Positions 1 through 10,149 of a stretch of 64,000 nucleotides of DNA are shown here, piece after piece. Every line of letters begins with the position of its first letter. Position 1 is the first letter of the stretch. Under the pieces are notes generated by a model. The model was not told the origin of the DNA. It did not search any database and saw nothing but the letters and a program-made list of their open reading frames with translations. The translations under genes and the position numbers were made by a program. Origin of the DNA: Gnetum montanum (lineage: Eukaryota; Streptophyta; Gnetopsida; Gnetales; Gnetaceae); contig MNCI01010839.1 in the NCBI GenBank assembly GCA_015680685.1, forward strand, positions 922,530 through 986,529. The letters are read 5' to 3'.

Positions 1-611
1 TTGGTCTTATCAAAGTGTATATAGAAAGGATTTTTTGCAAGATCATAGGGTAGGTTGGATGTCAACACCAAAAAACAAAGGAACTAGAGAAGAATGGAGA
101 ATTACAAGGCAGGAACAAAGGAATTAGGATACTCTCACTAACAAATTCATAAGAGGAAGCCAAGCCTTGGACATTGGAGAAGTTTAATTGAGAAAAGAGT
201 CCTCAAAAGAGGAAACTCCTTCTCTAGCTCTTTGAGTATTGTTACTTTTCAAAAATATAGTAGGTAAGTAGAGGTAAGTATTTTTTTTTCCAAGTATCTA
301 TTAAGACTATAATCCATTGGCAAATTTTCCCAAACCTCATCCTATTTTTGTAAAGGCTTCTCTTCAAAATGAAAGACATCTATATGAAGATGTCTACTCA
401 TAACCAAAGAGATCTCTTTGACTTTTCTTGCTTCATGCAAAAGACATATACAATGTATGAAAGATGTCTATTGTTGTTTTAAAACATGGATAAGACATCT
501 TTCCTCTATAAAAGACATCTTTTTTTTTTCATTCAAATTCCTCATTCGCTGCTAGTATTAAAGTCAAAACCTCCAATTATTTATTATATTCTTTCATTTG
601 ATACTACAAAG
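1..611. other. unassigned DNA with degenerate AAGACATCT repeats
   Basis: No family is recognised in this stretch. One frame is open from base 2 to about 120 and then broken by a TAG, and it matches nothing I know. From about 360 to 525 the sequence repeats the word AAGACATCT or its complement several times (near 363, 390, 440, 465, 493 and 510). The same word forms clusters at 2985-3215, 15275-15430 and 61100-61300. This DNA lies directly upstream of the relic ORF that starts at about 612 and may be its leader. Confidence 0.4.
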
Positions 612-1720
612 ATGACTAGGACTCCACCATCTATAGCAATTTTATCAGAGATGGCCCTCAAGAAAGTTGGAACATCTAGGGCACTACCAAAGAAGACATC
701 TAGAGGAAGTTCTAGCAACATGACACTGACTTATATGCCCCAATTCTACAATGCAAGTGCACAACACATGTTTGAGGCCACTCAAACTACTAGCATCATT
801 ACTAAACATTTTCTATCTTTCCCTACCAGTAGACAAACTACATTGATGGATTACTTTAAAGCTTTGAACTAGGGCCCTTTCATTGTAACGAATTTTCTAG
901 TTCCTAAAGTATTAATTAGATAATTCTATTACAATATTGTTAGTACAAATGTTTTTGTTGGGGCATTGACTTCCATGGTTGGAGGTCTTCTCATTGAGGT
1001 CTCTCCCAAAGTTGTGAATGCAATCCTTGGGATCTCCAATCCTAGTGTCTTCTAAGTAACCATTGATTTCATGCAAAAAATTTATTCAAATGCTATCATG
1101 CCCATAGCATATGATGAATTTTGTAATGAATTATTTGGGAAAGATGTTACATTTGATAGAGGTCATGTTAAGAGGAGCATGATGACTCCTAATGCTTTCA
1201 CATGGTCTCTTCTTGTATTATATAACATTATGGTCAAAGGGGGAAGTTACGGTTATTCGCTGCCATCCCAAGCCTATGTGCTTTATTGTCTCCTCATAGG
1301 ACTACCACTAGATCTAGAACATATACTTTGTTAGGACATGATGAGTCTATTTACAAAAGAAGAAATCCTTGGGCACTCCTACCTCATTAGTTTGTTGATT
1401 TGTTCGAAAGTTGTGCCTATTCCAAAGATTCCTTTGCTCAAATACAAAAGGAGCCTCAACAAATATGTTGAGAAGAGGAGTCTTTCACATGTGGTTAAAC
1501 CAAGACCTAGCACTAGATCATAGAATAAGAAGAAGGAGGCATCTCCCCAGCTAAGCAAATCAAAATCCATAGGTTCCTAGATTAGTTCTTCACTAAATAA
1601 TCTTCTCTAATCTTATGTACAAGCCATCAAAAAGCTTGTGATGAACCTCTCTTACTTGCATAAGATTTTTAATGTAGCTGGCATTCCACCTCCTTTCGAT
1701 AGTAGGAGTTTGAGAAGGTT
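612..1720 (+). pseudogene. relic ORF resembling the 'putative plant transposon protein' domain
   Basis: A single reading frame (ATG at 612) can be followed for about 1.1 kb through in-frame stops at 870 (TAG), about 918 (TAA), about 1053 (TAA), 1332 (TAG) and 1521 (TAG). The readable parts have the layout of the plant family often annotated as putative plant transposon protein. There is a segment ending in IEVSPKVVNAILGIS, then an Asp/Phe-rich stretch, then a hydrophobic segment with SLLVLYNIMV and VLYCLLIGLPLDLE. A basic segment and a weak helical segment (SYVQAIKKLVMNLSYLHKIF) follow. The molecular role of the family is unknown. Polypurine tracts and LTR-like DNA follow within 1 kb, so the ORF sits where Sirevirus-type copia elements carry an extra, env-position ORF. 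The family call rests on pattern memory and is moderate to weak. Confidence 0.42.
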
Positions 1721-2279
1721 ACTACTCCTATTTTTTACAATGATTAGGATGTTCTTGTCCTAGCAAGGCATTCTACAATAGCTGGTCCTTCACATGCTTA
1801 TGACTTAGGAATGGATTCTAATTTAGAGCTTGAGGCACCACCAACTTGGGTCCAAGGGGAGTAGGGGAAGCATCATGTTCCCATGCAATAGCCTAAACAT
1901 CATGATTCTATGTTGCCTATCCATTTAATTCCTTCATCAGCTGATGCACCTAGCTCATTTGAGAAAGGGGCTATGGAGAGTATCTTTGGAACCACATCCC
2001 AATGGGTACTAGCTCAGTAGCCTCTAGTTTAGCCAAATCCTCCAACTTCATCTCGATTTCAAGTGAAGCTTCATCCCTAGTGAGCTCCCAGCCAGTAAAT
2101 TAGTCCTCTAATGAGGACATGCAGTGATAGATCCAACAAAGCACTACTAGTGATGATGATGAGGAGGAGACTTATCATCCATCTAGAGTAGTGGAGTGAT
2201 CATAATCTAAGGATATGAGCAAGGCTAGTGATTAGAGACCTCAAGAGTTTATTTTTCTCTATTCTTTTTATTTTTTTCC
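1721..2279 (+). other. decayed C-terminal coding tail and noncoding DNA
   Basis: No frame stays open for long. Short segments still read as a plausible hydrophilic tail of the preceding relic. The last of them (about 2095-2199) encodes an acidic run with DDDEEETYHPSRVVE before a TGA. After that the DNA becomes T-rich and noncoding. Confidence 0.3.
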
Positions 2280-2756
2280 AAAAAGGGGGAAAAGCTTTTA
2301 TTTCTTACATATGTGATTTTTGATATTTTTCATATATGTGATGATAGATAGATGGATGTGATTGATGTGATGCTAGATAAATGGCTATTTTGATAGTTTT
2401 AGATTTATGTGGATAGTTGGCCACATGACAATTTGTAGATAAGTTATAGACAAATGGTTTTTCCCCTTAATATCTCTATGTGGTGTACTTTTGATCTTTA
2501 ATTTTTAATTTACATTGTTTCATTATTTTCCACATTTTACCAAACAACCTTAAACCTCTACGCTTTATCCTAGTCCCTAGCTACCATAGGAATTTATATG
2601 TCTTAATATATTTATTGGTTTTTAGAGCTAAGTTTATGTGTTTTTTCCTTTTTGATGTTATTAAAAAAGGGGAAGAGTATAGTTATGAATATATTTAGAT
2701 ATTTTCATGTCTACTAACCCATTTTCTTAAGTTTTGAACATCACCAAAAAGGAAGA
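2280..2756 (+). promoter_or_regulatory. cluster of three polypurine tracts ahead of LTR-like DNA
   Basis: Three purine runs of the form A5-6 G2-5 A(A/G)n occur at 2280-2294, 2663-2677 and 2743-2756, spaced by low-complexity T-rich DNA. A polypurine tract primes plus-strand DNA synthesis and normally sits just before a 3' LTR. Several tracts in a row before the 3' LTR are a known trait of Sireviruses (Ty1/copia). The runs are seen in the sequence; the assignment is inferred. I could not fix the LTR start, because no TG with a matching partner is visible in the window. Confidence 0.4.
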
Positions 2757-2979
2757 TATTTTTGACCTTTTGGTATGTCAAAACGTTAAGAAAATGAAGC
2801 ACAATGATGTTTGTGTATTTGTTGTGTTTATAGGATAAGATTGTAAACAAGGAATTCATAGAACATGTAGATAGATGTAGATGGACTCATAAGAAAAGTA
2901 CTTGGATTAAGGAAAAAAGGCATGAGTAAGCTCAAGAACATGGACAAGGAATAAAGATTTCAAAGTGCAAAGGGATTTG

Positions 2980-3225
2980 AAGAAAGATGTCTCTAAAAAG
3001 TAGTAGACGTCTTGGCAAAATGGAAGGTAGCATAGGAGAAGATGTCTTTGAAAAATAGTAGATGTCTTTCTAGAGAGAGATTTCTTTCATGAGAAGAATA
3101 CATCTTTGTAGAATGATGGTCCAATGAAGAAAGATGTCTTAGTCTTGAAGAAGATGTCTTCCTAGAATGAAGGTCCATTGTAGAAAAACATTTCAGTCTC
3201 GGAGAAGATGTTTCCAATGATCACT
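2980..3225. repeat. degenerate tandem repeats of AGATGTCTT
   Basis: About eight imperfect copies of AGATGTCT(T/C) appear at roughly 25-35 bp intervals, mixed with AGTAGA and GAAGA words. The cluster lies in the LTR-like segment into which element A1 inserted, about 120 bp before its left TSD. Confidence 0.5.
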
Positions 3226-3346
3226 AATTATCCATACATGAATTCTAAGATAATTTCAAAAACATATTGGCTATAAGAAGACTTCATTCTGATTAGAAAA
3301 TGTGCAAGCTTTGAGTACTATCAGTTGTAATCATTAAGCAATCATT

Positions 3347-3351
3347 ATAAT
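3347..3351. repeat. left target-site duplication of A1 (ATAAT)
   Basis: ATAAT directly precedes the TGATGA terminus of A1 and is repeated exactly at 13055-13059 after the TCATCA terminus. A 5-bp duplication is normal for Ty3/gypsy integration. Confidence 0.9.
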
Positions 3352-3932
3352 TGATGAGTGATGAGGTACCCCTACACTCAACCATATGAATACGAGCATT
3401 TCACACATGATTCGGTCAAACTCCAAGGACCAAGTGCTTATGCGCCTTAATGGAACACTTAGGGTTAATCAATCGTTGTCTTCCCAAAATTACTTGTATT
3501 GTCATGGTTTTATGGTTAAGTAAGCTTTAGGTATATGATTTTTATAGCTTTTGTATTTTTTATGTCTTTTGCTAATAAAGGAGAGGGAGAGAGAACTAAG
3601 TGGCTAACTTATATTAAATATTCATTAACTAATTTCTAAATGTTCCTAACACTAGTATCCATTCCCACTTGCTGTACACATCTTGAACCAATGCAACGCT
3701 GTTGGGATTACCAAACGCTAATTGTTACTGGGTTACCAAGCACTACACGCATGCTCAAAGCAGTCGTACTGAGTGTATTTAACTAAGNGTATAAATCTAA
3801 CTCTCCTGAAACCAAGGGTGCCACCTCTTATTTATAGAAGATGAGGCAGGACACGATATTGCATATGCGATATCACGTGGTGGCTGTGATATTGCGTACA
3901 TGATATCACATACGCAATATCACGGTTCATCA
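3352..3932 (-). repeat. 3' LTR of A1, internally shortened
   Basis: This LTR has the same termini as the partner at 12235-13054 but is 581 bp instead of 820. The missing part corresponds to partner bases about 12668-12905, and the join carries a single N at 3787 between CTAAG words. The gap may be an assembly collapse or a deletion between short direct repeats. The TATA box (TATAAATA on the minus strand) is retained at 3829-3836, with GATATC-type words next to it toward the LTR start. Confidence 0.88.
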
Positions 3933-3950
3933 TACCCCCATGACTAAACG
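3933..3950 (-). promoter_or_regulatory. polypurine tract of A1
   Basis: Read on the minus strand this is CGTTTAGTCATGGGGGTA, directly followed by the LTR start TGATGA. The same word borders the 3' LTRs of A2 (about 49887-49904) and A3 (63165-63182), which supports it as the plus-strand primer site. Confidence 0.75.
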
Positions 3951-4135
3951 AAAACTTGTCCTCAAGTTCCTTATAAAATATTGGGAAGGTATGGGATTAT
4001 TGACTTGAATGAAAAATAATGGTGAATGGGATGACATGTGAATGGATCAACATTACAATACATGANNNNNNNNNNNNNNNNNNNNNNNNNNNNNNNNNNN
4101 NNNNNNNNNNNNNNNNNNNNNNNNNNNNNNNNNNN

Positions 4136-4183
<48 letters not shown>

Positions 4184-6091
4184 AAGACGTGTTGCTACCA
4201 ATGCCAAGATTGTGCCTTCCTTTGTCCATCCATAGCCACACCATCAATCTTGTTCCTTGCACAACCGTTCCAGCACCAGTCCATCTTGAGTGTTTCCTCC
4301 AAGTCCAATACATTGTTGTATGATTGCCATCTACACACACAACATAGTCACATATGAGCAAGGATAAGTAAATCACAGTATAGTTGATATCTTGCTTCGG
4401 TGTAAGGTCCATTGGCGGAGTTTTGATATCGCCAATACAGATTCTAGAGATATAACACTAGTGACTACCCAAGGTGTAGGGATTAGGAAAAATTGAAAAA
4501 AATGGACTAGGGCCCCCATGACTAAGAGCGATCCTCTAGTAGTGATAGAATGGAAAAAGATAAGGAATAAGAAAGATAGAGAAAAGGAAACAATGATAAC
4601 GTTGATAAAATGGATGTTAGAGATGGGAATGAAACAAAAAAAATGTTGGTTGAGAAAATGTTTAAGGGAAAGAAGTTAACTGATGCACAAAATAGGAATG
4701 CCAGTGGATCCTCCCCAAAGTAGGCTCATGCCCTGTATGCCCTAACAAACCCACATTCAAAGAGTCCGTAGGCTCTGGAAATGTCTTTTGGAAGCAAGAG
4801 TTAAAGTCTTAACCACAAGAATTCACCAAAGAGAAAACAATGCATCAACCAAAATATAGACTATTGATACAACCAGCAATGAAGTGGAAAATGGAGAAAT
4901 CATGATGGGAAGAAGAGAATAGAATGGAGTCCTAAGAGCAAGGTGGTGTACAACCCCCTGTGTACTTATGGTTAATGTGATTGAGTAGATCTCATTCCAA
5001 ATCCAGCCTCAAAAAATCCACATCCAGTGACTTCACATTAATACACTTGGCCAATCCATCCACTTTAAGTAACAAGAATGCTTCCACCAAAGAGTCAACA
5101 CCATTTGAAGGAAAATGAGAAAGGGAGAAGGAGGAAGCAAGAAAGGGCCTTAGTTAGAGGGAACATGTTTGTTTAGTTCCACAACTAGTGCTTGTAGCCT
5201 AGATGATTATTTTGTTTAAGGAGTGTGCTTTGAATTCTCACTATTTTTTTTCTTTTGCATGAGAACCACATCATGCAAAGACTTATTTTTATTGGCTTAG
5301 CTTCCCAATAATGGAGCAATGTCTGAATGGTAAGGAAAACTCAAGAAGAAAACATTCAAGAACCCAAGAGAATAGCAAACACAAATGCATCAAATCCCTT
5401 TGAAGTCACACCCTTTTTAGTCCTTGAGTCCTTTCTTAGTTTGAGAAATGCCCAGTCACCAATTTGTTAATAGTTTTATTATTAATGAAGGGGACTGTAC
5501 AATTCCAAATCAAGAGAGACCATAGAAATTCATGGATGCATGGATGACATGGACTCATTTCTTGTTATATCAAAAGAACCATACCTTAGTATCAACATTA
5601 TAACTCAAAGGTAAAAATCAAACATTAGCAATTAATAGAATATAGTTGATACCACCATCAGGAGCACTTACTAGGTGAAGAATCTAACATAACAAAAACA
5701 AAAAATAAAACAAATAGTCACACAAAGAAATGAGAAATTATAAACAATGCTACAAAAAAACAAGAAAAATTAAAGAAATTTGTAAAACAAAAACTTAAAA
5801 ATGAACTAAGGGTCTCAAATGGTTAGCAGAGGTGGCCATCTCCCCCATGACTGAGTTGAAAGGAGGAGATCCAAAATAGTGAGCAAGGTCGTCCTTCTTA
5901 GAGGTATTATATGCATTGACCATTCTATATTAATGGAAGGGTTTAGTCTGTTTCACATTGACTAACAATATCTTATCAGGGCTCTCAAGTTTGTATATGG
6001 TCATGGCCCTTGCAGGAAAGGTTGCATGAATAATGTAAGGTCCTTCCCATGGTGTTTGAAATTTTGTGCATTATGGCACATGTGTGGGGTT
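3951..6091 (-). other. noncoding 3' region of A1, with assembly gap and (AG)n
   Basis: There is no coding capacity between INT and the 3' LTR. A 70-N gap at 4066-4135 abuts an (AG)n run at 4136-4176. The same GA-rich tract is fully sequenced in A3 (about 63355-63395), so the gap probably hides only simple repeat. Two further copies of the PPT-like word occur (minus-strand TTAGTCATGGGGG near 4512-4525, and a variant near 5841-5855). An A-rich stretch lies at 5690-5800. The region aligns by eye with A2 48056-49904. Confidence 0.75.
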
Positions 6092-7010
6092 CTAGTAGAG
6101 AACCTTATCTCCTGGTTGATACTTAACCTTTCGAATCTTCAAGTCATGACGTTGCTTGTTATATGCCTTGTGGAACTCATTTGATGACAAGGCAGCTAAT
6201 CGATTTTCGTCTAGCACATTTAAAGTTGCCAAACTTTGTTTTTGTGCTAGATCAAGATTGAGGTGGAGGTCACAAGTCGTTGATAGTGTATGGAGCTTAG
6301 TTTGAATCATAAGCATTGGAAGCTTTTCGTACACTAACTCATAGGGAGAGTAGCCTATAGGGAGTTTCCAAATGGAGCAGTATTCCCAAAGAGCATCATT
6401 CAGTTTAGTGCTCCAATCTTGCCTATACTTGCTAATTGTCCTAGTTAATATTTTAGTGATCTCCCTGTTGGTGACCTCAACTTGTCTGTTAGCTTGGGGG
6501 GTGATAAGGTGTAGTCAATTTATGTTCAGCCCCTAAGTGTTGCATTAACTTTCGAAAAGTTGCACCTGTGAAGTGTGTTCTATTATCCTATATAAGTGCA
6601 CGTGGCATACCAAACCTATGTACAATTTTTTGTTTTGCACAAATCGTGTAGCTGTAGATGATGTGTAGTCTTTAACAGTAGTTTCTTCAGCCCATTTTGT
6701 TAAATAGTCTACGACAACTACAATGTAAGCTTTTCCATTGGACTTTGGCGTAATGGGCCCCATAAAGTCTATTCCCCAAATGTTGAAGGGTTCTAATGGT
6801 TGAATCCATTGTTTCAGATCCTCCATTTTAGTAGTCATTCCCCCATCACATTGATAGCACTCACAAGATTAGACAAATTGATGGGCATCCCAAAATATTG
6901 TTGGCTAGTAATATCCTGCAAGAAAGATCTTAATAGTTGTTCATCTCCCCGCATAGTGACCCCTACAAGGGCCCTCATGTGCATCTTGGAGAACTCTTAG
7001 TTGGTCTACC
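6092..7010 (-). pseudogene. integrase relic of A1
   Basis: This is the retroviral-type integrase that inserts cDNA into the genome. On the minus strand, in order: a decayed zinc-binding N-terminus with a C-x2-C pair (about 6840-6870); the core starting WGIDFMGPI and VVDYLTKWAE with the first catalytic Asp (about 6780 to 6680); a second Asp in a DNRTHF context (about 6560); the Glu region VEVTNRE (about 6460); and a C-terminal part ending QPGDKVLY at 6092. Frame changes and stops separate the pieces, so it is not functional. Order and spacing fit Ty3/gypsy. Confidence 0.8.
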
Positions 7011-7270
7011 TTGGGCATACACCATCGAACCAAGCCATAAGGACATACTTTGTAAATTTGTCTATTGATCTCCATGAAGTACTTGGCTCTATGAAGAAAC
7101 TATTGTTTCTTCCTAAAGTCTAGCTTCTATGGTGTTTGTTGAGTATGGAGATAGGTGAGAATGTTACTATACCAGTTTGTCTCCATGGGTAGTTGGTTAT
7201 TCACTACACCAACAAAGAGGGCTTCATCAAGAAAATGATCAGACATTACATATTCATCCTCTTTGATGTC

Positions 7271-8560
7271 CTAGTGCAACCGAGATAAATGATCTACAAC
7301 TATGTTCTCGATGCCTTTCTGATCAATCATCATTAGATCAAACTCCTGTAGAATTACTAGCCATCGTATAATATGAGGGCTAACTGTTGGCTTGTTCGTG
7401 AGGAACCGAATTGCACTATGATCCATGTGGATAAAAAATTTGTAACCTAACACATAGTGCCTAAACTTATCCAATGCAAACACTANATTTGTAACCTAGC
7501 ACATAGTGCCTAAACTTATCCAATGCAAACACTACAGCCATTAATTCTTTCTCTGTAGTTGTGTAGTTAAGTTGTGTATCGGCGATACTTCTACTTGCAC
7601 AGTGGATGTAGTAAGGATTTTTTTGATCATCTAACTGTGTAAGTCATGATGTGGAATGGTTTGGACTAGTCAAGAGCTTGTAGAATGGGAGTTTCTACTA
7701 GCTTTCGTTTCAGGGTTTGGAATGCTTGTTCAAATTTCCTGGTCCACTCAAAAGGTACATCCTTCTTTGTTAGATCTACCAATGATTTGGCAATCTTGGA
7801 GAAGTTCTCAATGAATCTCCTATAGTAGATAGTGTGTCCAAGGAATGACCGAATGTCTTTGACACTTTTCAGTTGACCGGTGATTCCTTGGATAACCCTA
7901 ATTTTATCTGGGTCTACCTCTATTCCTACATGTGAAACCTTATGCCCAAGTACTATGCCTTCTTGGACCATTAAATGGCTTTTCTACTAGTTGAGCCTTA
8001 GATTGGTTTCTACGCATCTTTTCAACACTTTCACTAATTGGTCCAAGGCTTGATCAAAACTTGTTTCATAGGTGGATAAGTCGTCCATAAAGACTTCCAC
8101 TTCATTCCCTATCTACTGTTGGAATATGCTTAGAACTAGGCTTTGAAATGTGGCAGGAGCATTACACAAGCCAAAAGAAATTTTTTTATATGCAAACATT
8201 TCCCAATAACTGGTGAACATTGTCTTGGCTCAGTCTTCTGGGGCTATCTATATTTGGTTGTATTCGCTATAGCCATCTAGAAAAATGTAATAGCGATGCC
8301 CTGCTATGGTGTCTAAGACTTGGTCAACGAATGGAAATGGAAAGTGATCCTTAAATGTTGTCATGTTTAGTAGCCTAAAATCTATGCACATCCTCCATTT
8401 TCCTCCCTTTTTGGGCATAATTACCAGAGGGCTAACCCATTTGCTATCAGCAATGGGATATATGAACCCAGCCTTAAGAAGCTATTCTATTTCTTCTTTT
8501 ACTACTTGCTTCAATTTTGGGTCCAATCGCCTCTGTGGTTGTTTTTGAGGTTTCATGGAG
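7271..8560 (-). pseudogene. reverse transcriptase / RNase H relic of A1
   Basis: Minus-strand translation shows RT motifs in order: a CIDFRLLN segment (about 8380), FLDGYS (about 8280), FGLCNAPATFQ (about 8160) and the catalytic FMDD at 8080-8091. Next come ETNLRLN then two TAG stops, MVQEGIVLGHKVSH, the connection domain (7666-7971) and an RNase H stretch with HMDHSAIRFL (7271-7483). The FMDD and MVQEGIVLGHK context is typical of Athila elements. Bases 7438-7485 are repeated at 7487-7534 around a single N (7486). That 48-bp direct copy is probably an assembly join error, because it interrupts RNase H. Confidence 0.85.
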
Positions 8561-8949
8561 GGGTCAGTGTAAATACTATGCTAGCATATCCTAGGATCTA
8601 TTCCAATTAATTTAGGATATGACTAGGCAAAGCCTTTTGACCACTTTTTTATTACTTTCAGCAGTCTTCCTTTTTGTTTGGAAGCAAGTCTTGCGTTGAC
8701 AATTACTAGTTTTCCATTTTCAAGAATCATATATTCCAGACCGATGAGCAATGGTTTCAGTACTGGGGGCTATTGTTTGAATTTTTCAGGAATTTCCAAC
8801 TTCCCCTAGTTGATGCTTTAAAGGTTAAGGCTTGGAAGTTGGCAGCGGACTTGCTCTAATGCATCTATGCTTTCGATGTAAGTGCAAGTTATTCCCTTAG
8901 TTAGTTCCATGCACATTAGTGAGTTGCTCTCTTGATCAGCTATCAGCCA
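8561..8949 (-). other. PR-RT linker of A1
   Basis: This is decayed pol linker with no motif that I can name. The piece near 8771-8820 (minus strand, ending AATTCAAACAA) aligns with A2 just before the deletion that removed its pol segment. Confidence 0.5.
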
Positions 8950-9480
8950 CTAGGTGTCTTCTTGTCGTGTGGCTACTACATATAGGTACTTTTGTATGTT
9001 AATGTTATGTGCACACTTGTTGCATGCAGGAAATGCTAAACTTTGCACAACCCATGATCTCTGCATACAATTGCACCCTGTATCACAATATGTGATGCAT
9101 GGAACCTTCTTCTTCTCGATCTTTCCAAAAGTATTCTCCTTAGATATTTCTAGGGAAAGATCACAGATTCCTAGGCGTGCATCTATAGTACTTAGCCATG
9201 CCCTTCCCATTATTATTAGGAAGTCTCCTTTACTGTTATTTACTTGTATCACTAGGAAATCAGTTGGGTACGACCACCCACACACAATGGTGATGATGTC
9301 CTCCACCAGTCCCAAGGGAATAGTGATGGACTAGTCAGCCAGCTCTAGGAAAATATTTCTCTTCTTTAATGGAGGCAGGTTCTAGGCTTTGTACATTTCT
9401 TGCAATATTAAGTTGACTCTAGAACCTAAATCCAGAAGAACTTTGCATGGCTCATTCCTAGAGATTTGGAGATAGATTAG
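8950..9480 (-). pseudogene. retropepsin (protease) relic of A1
   Basis: This is an aspartic protease that would process Gag and Pol. The active-site triad region reads LLDLGSRVNLI (Asp-Leu-Gly codons at about 9424-9432), followed by LPPLKKR, SITIPLGLVEDII, FLVIQVNN and IMGRAWLSTIDA, a C-terminal retropepsin signature. Homologous A2 has DSG at the same place (47351-47362). TAG stops at 9382-9384 and near 9333 replace codons that are TGG and CAA in A2. Confidence 0.82.
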
Positions 9481-10149
9481 AAGCTTCCAGGATTAGAGAA
9501 TTTCTTAGCAAGGTGGCCAACCTTGATTCAGTCAGCAACGACATGTCTTAACATAACCGTATGCGTTGAGCTCGGTGTTTGATTCGAAGGGAACTCTGAA
9601 ACTCTATTTGATGGGGAGGCGTTCCGAGGTTCAACCACTTGTGGTTGTAAGGGCTTGGTTTGACTGTTGGTTCTAAAGAAAGGTCTTTTCTTCATATGGT
9701 TTTCAAAACCAATAGTAGGTTGAGGATTTACAGTCCTTGTGGCATTGCGTTGCTGTAGTTGAGTAGGGAGTTCCCCTTTCATTGCTAGAGCGGGTGGTAA
9801 TGGAGGTATTGGTATGAGAGTTGTAGATGGATTTGAAGGTGGTATATTTATGGGTTATCTTCCTTAGGAGAAGGATTTCTATAATACTCATGGGCTTGGT
9901 AGTAATGTTGTGGTGTAACATGACTAATAAAGTAACATGGAGAGATTGGATGCTGCACGTAGTAGCCATATGGGTTAGGTTGTCGGTATAGGTATTGTTG
10001 CCTTGGTGGTGGCATTCCCCATTACTGTGGGTATTACCATTGTTGATGTTACTTAATGGGTTGTGGTGGAGTTCCACTTGGATAATATGTTGAAGGTTGG
10101 TGGAATTTCCTTGGGTTACCTTGGGAATAAGGTAACTGTCGAGGTCCTT
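9481..10149 (-). pseudogene. proline/asparagine-rich Gag C-terminal tail of A1
   Basis: Minus-strand reading gives a low-complexity Pro, Gln, Asn and Tyr-rich tail (about 10080-9530) matching the Gag tail of A2 at 46700-47150. Frames shift several times. I see no catalytic motif, and a spacer role between Gag and PR is inferred from position. Confidence 0.6.

Noticed and set aside
4019-4412. Open frames with Arg-Glu or Ser-Leu repeats across the first gap
   Set aside because: They are translations of the (AG)n run and of Ns; no protein.
3951-6091. Search for an env-like ORF after INT in A1, as in some Athila elements
   Set aside because: No frame longer than chance in A1 or in the equivalent A2 region, and no signal or membrane segment.
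8954-9334. Plus-strand open frame opposite the A1 protease
   Set aside because: It mirrors the protease on the other strand; only the minus frame has retropepsin motifs and an A2 homologue.
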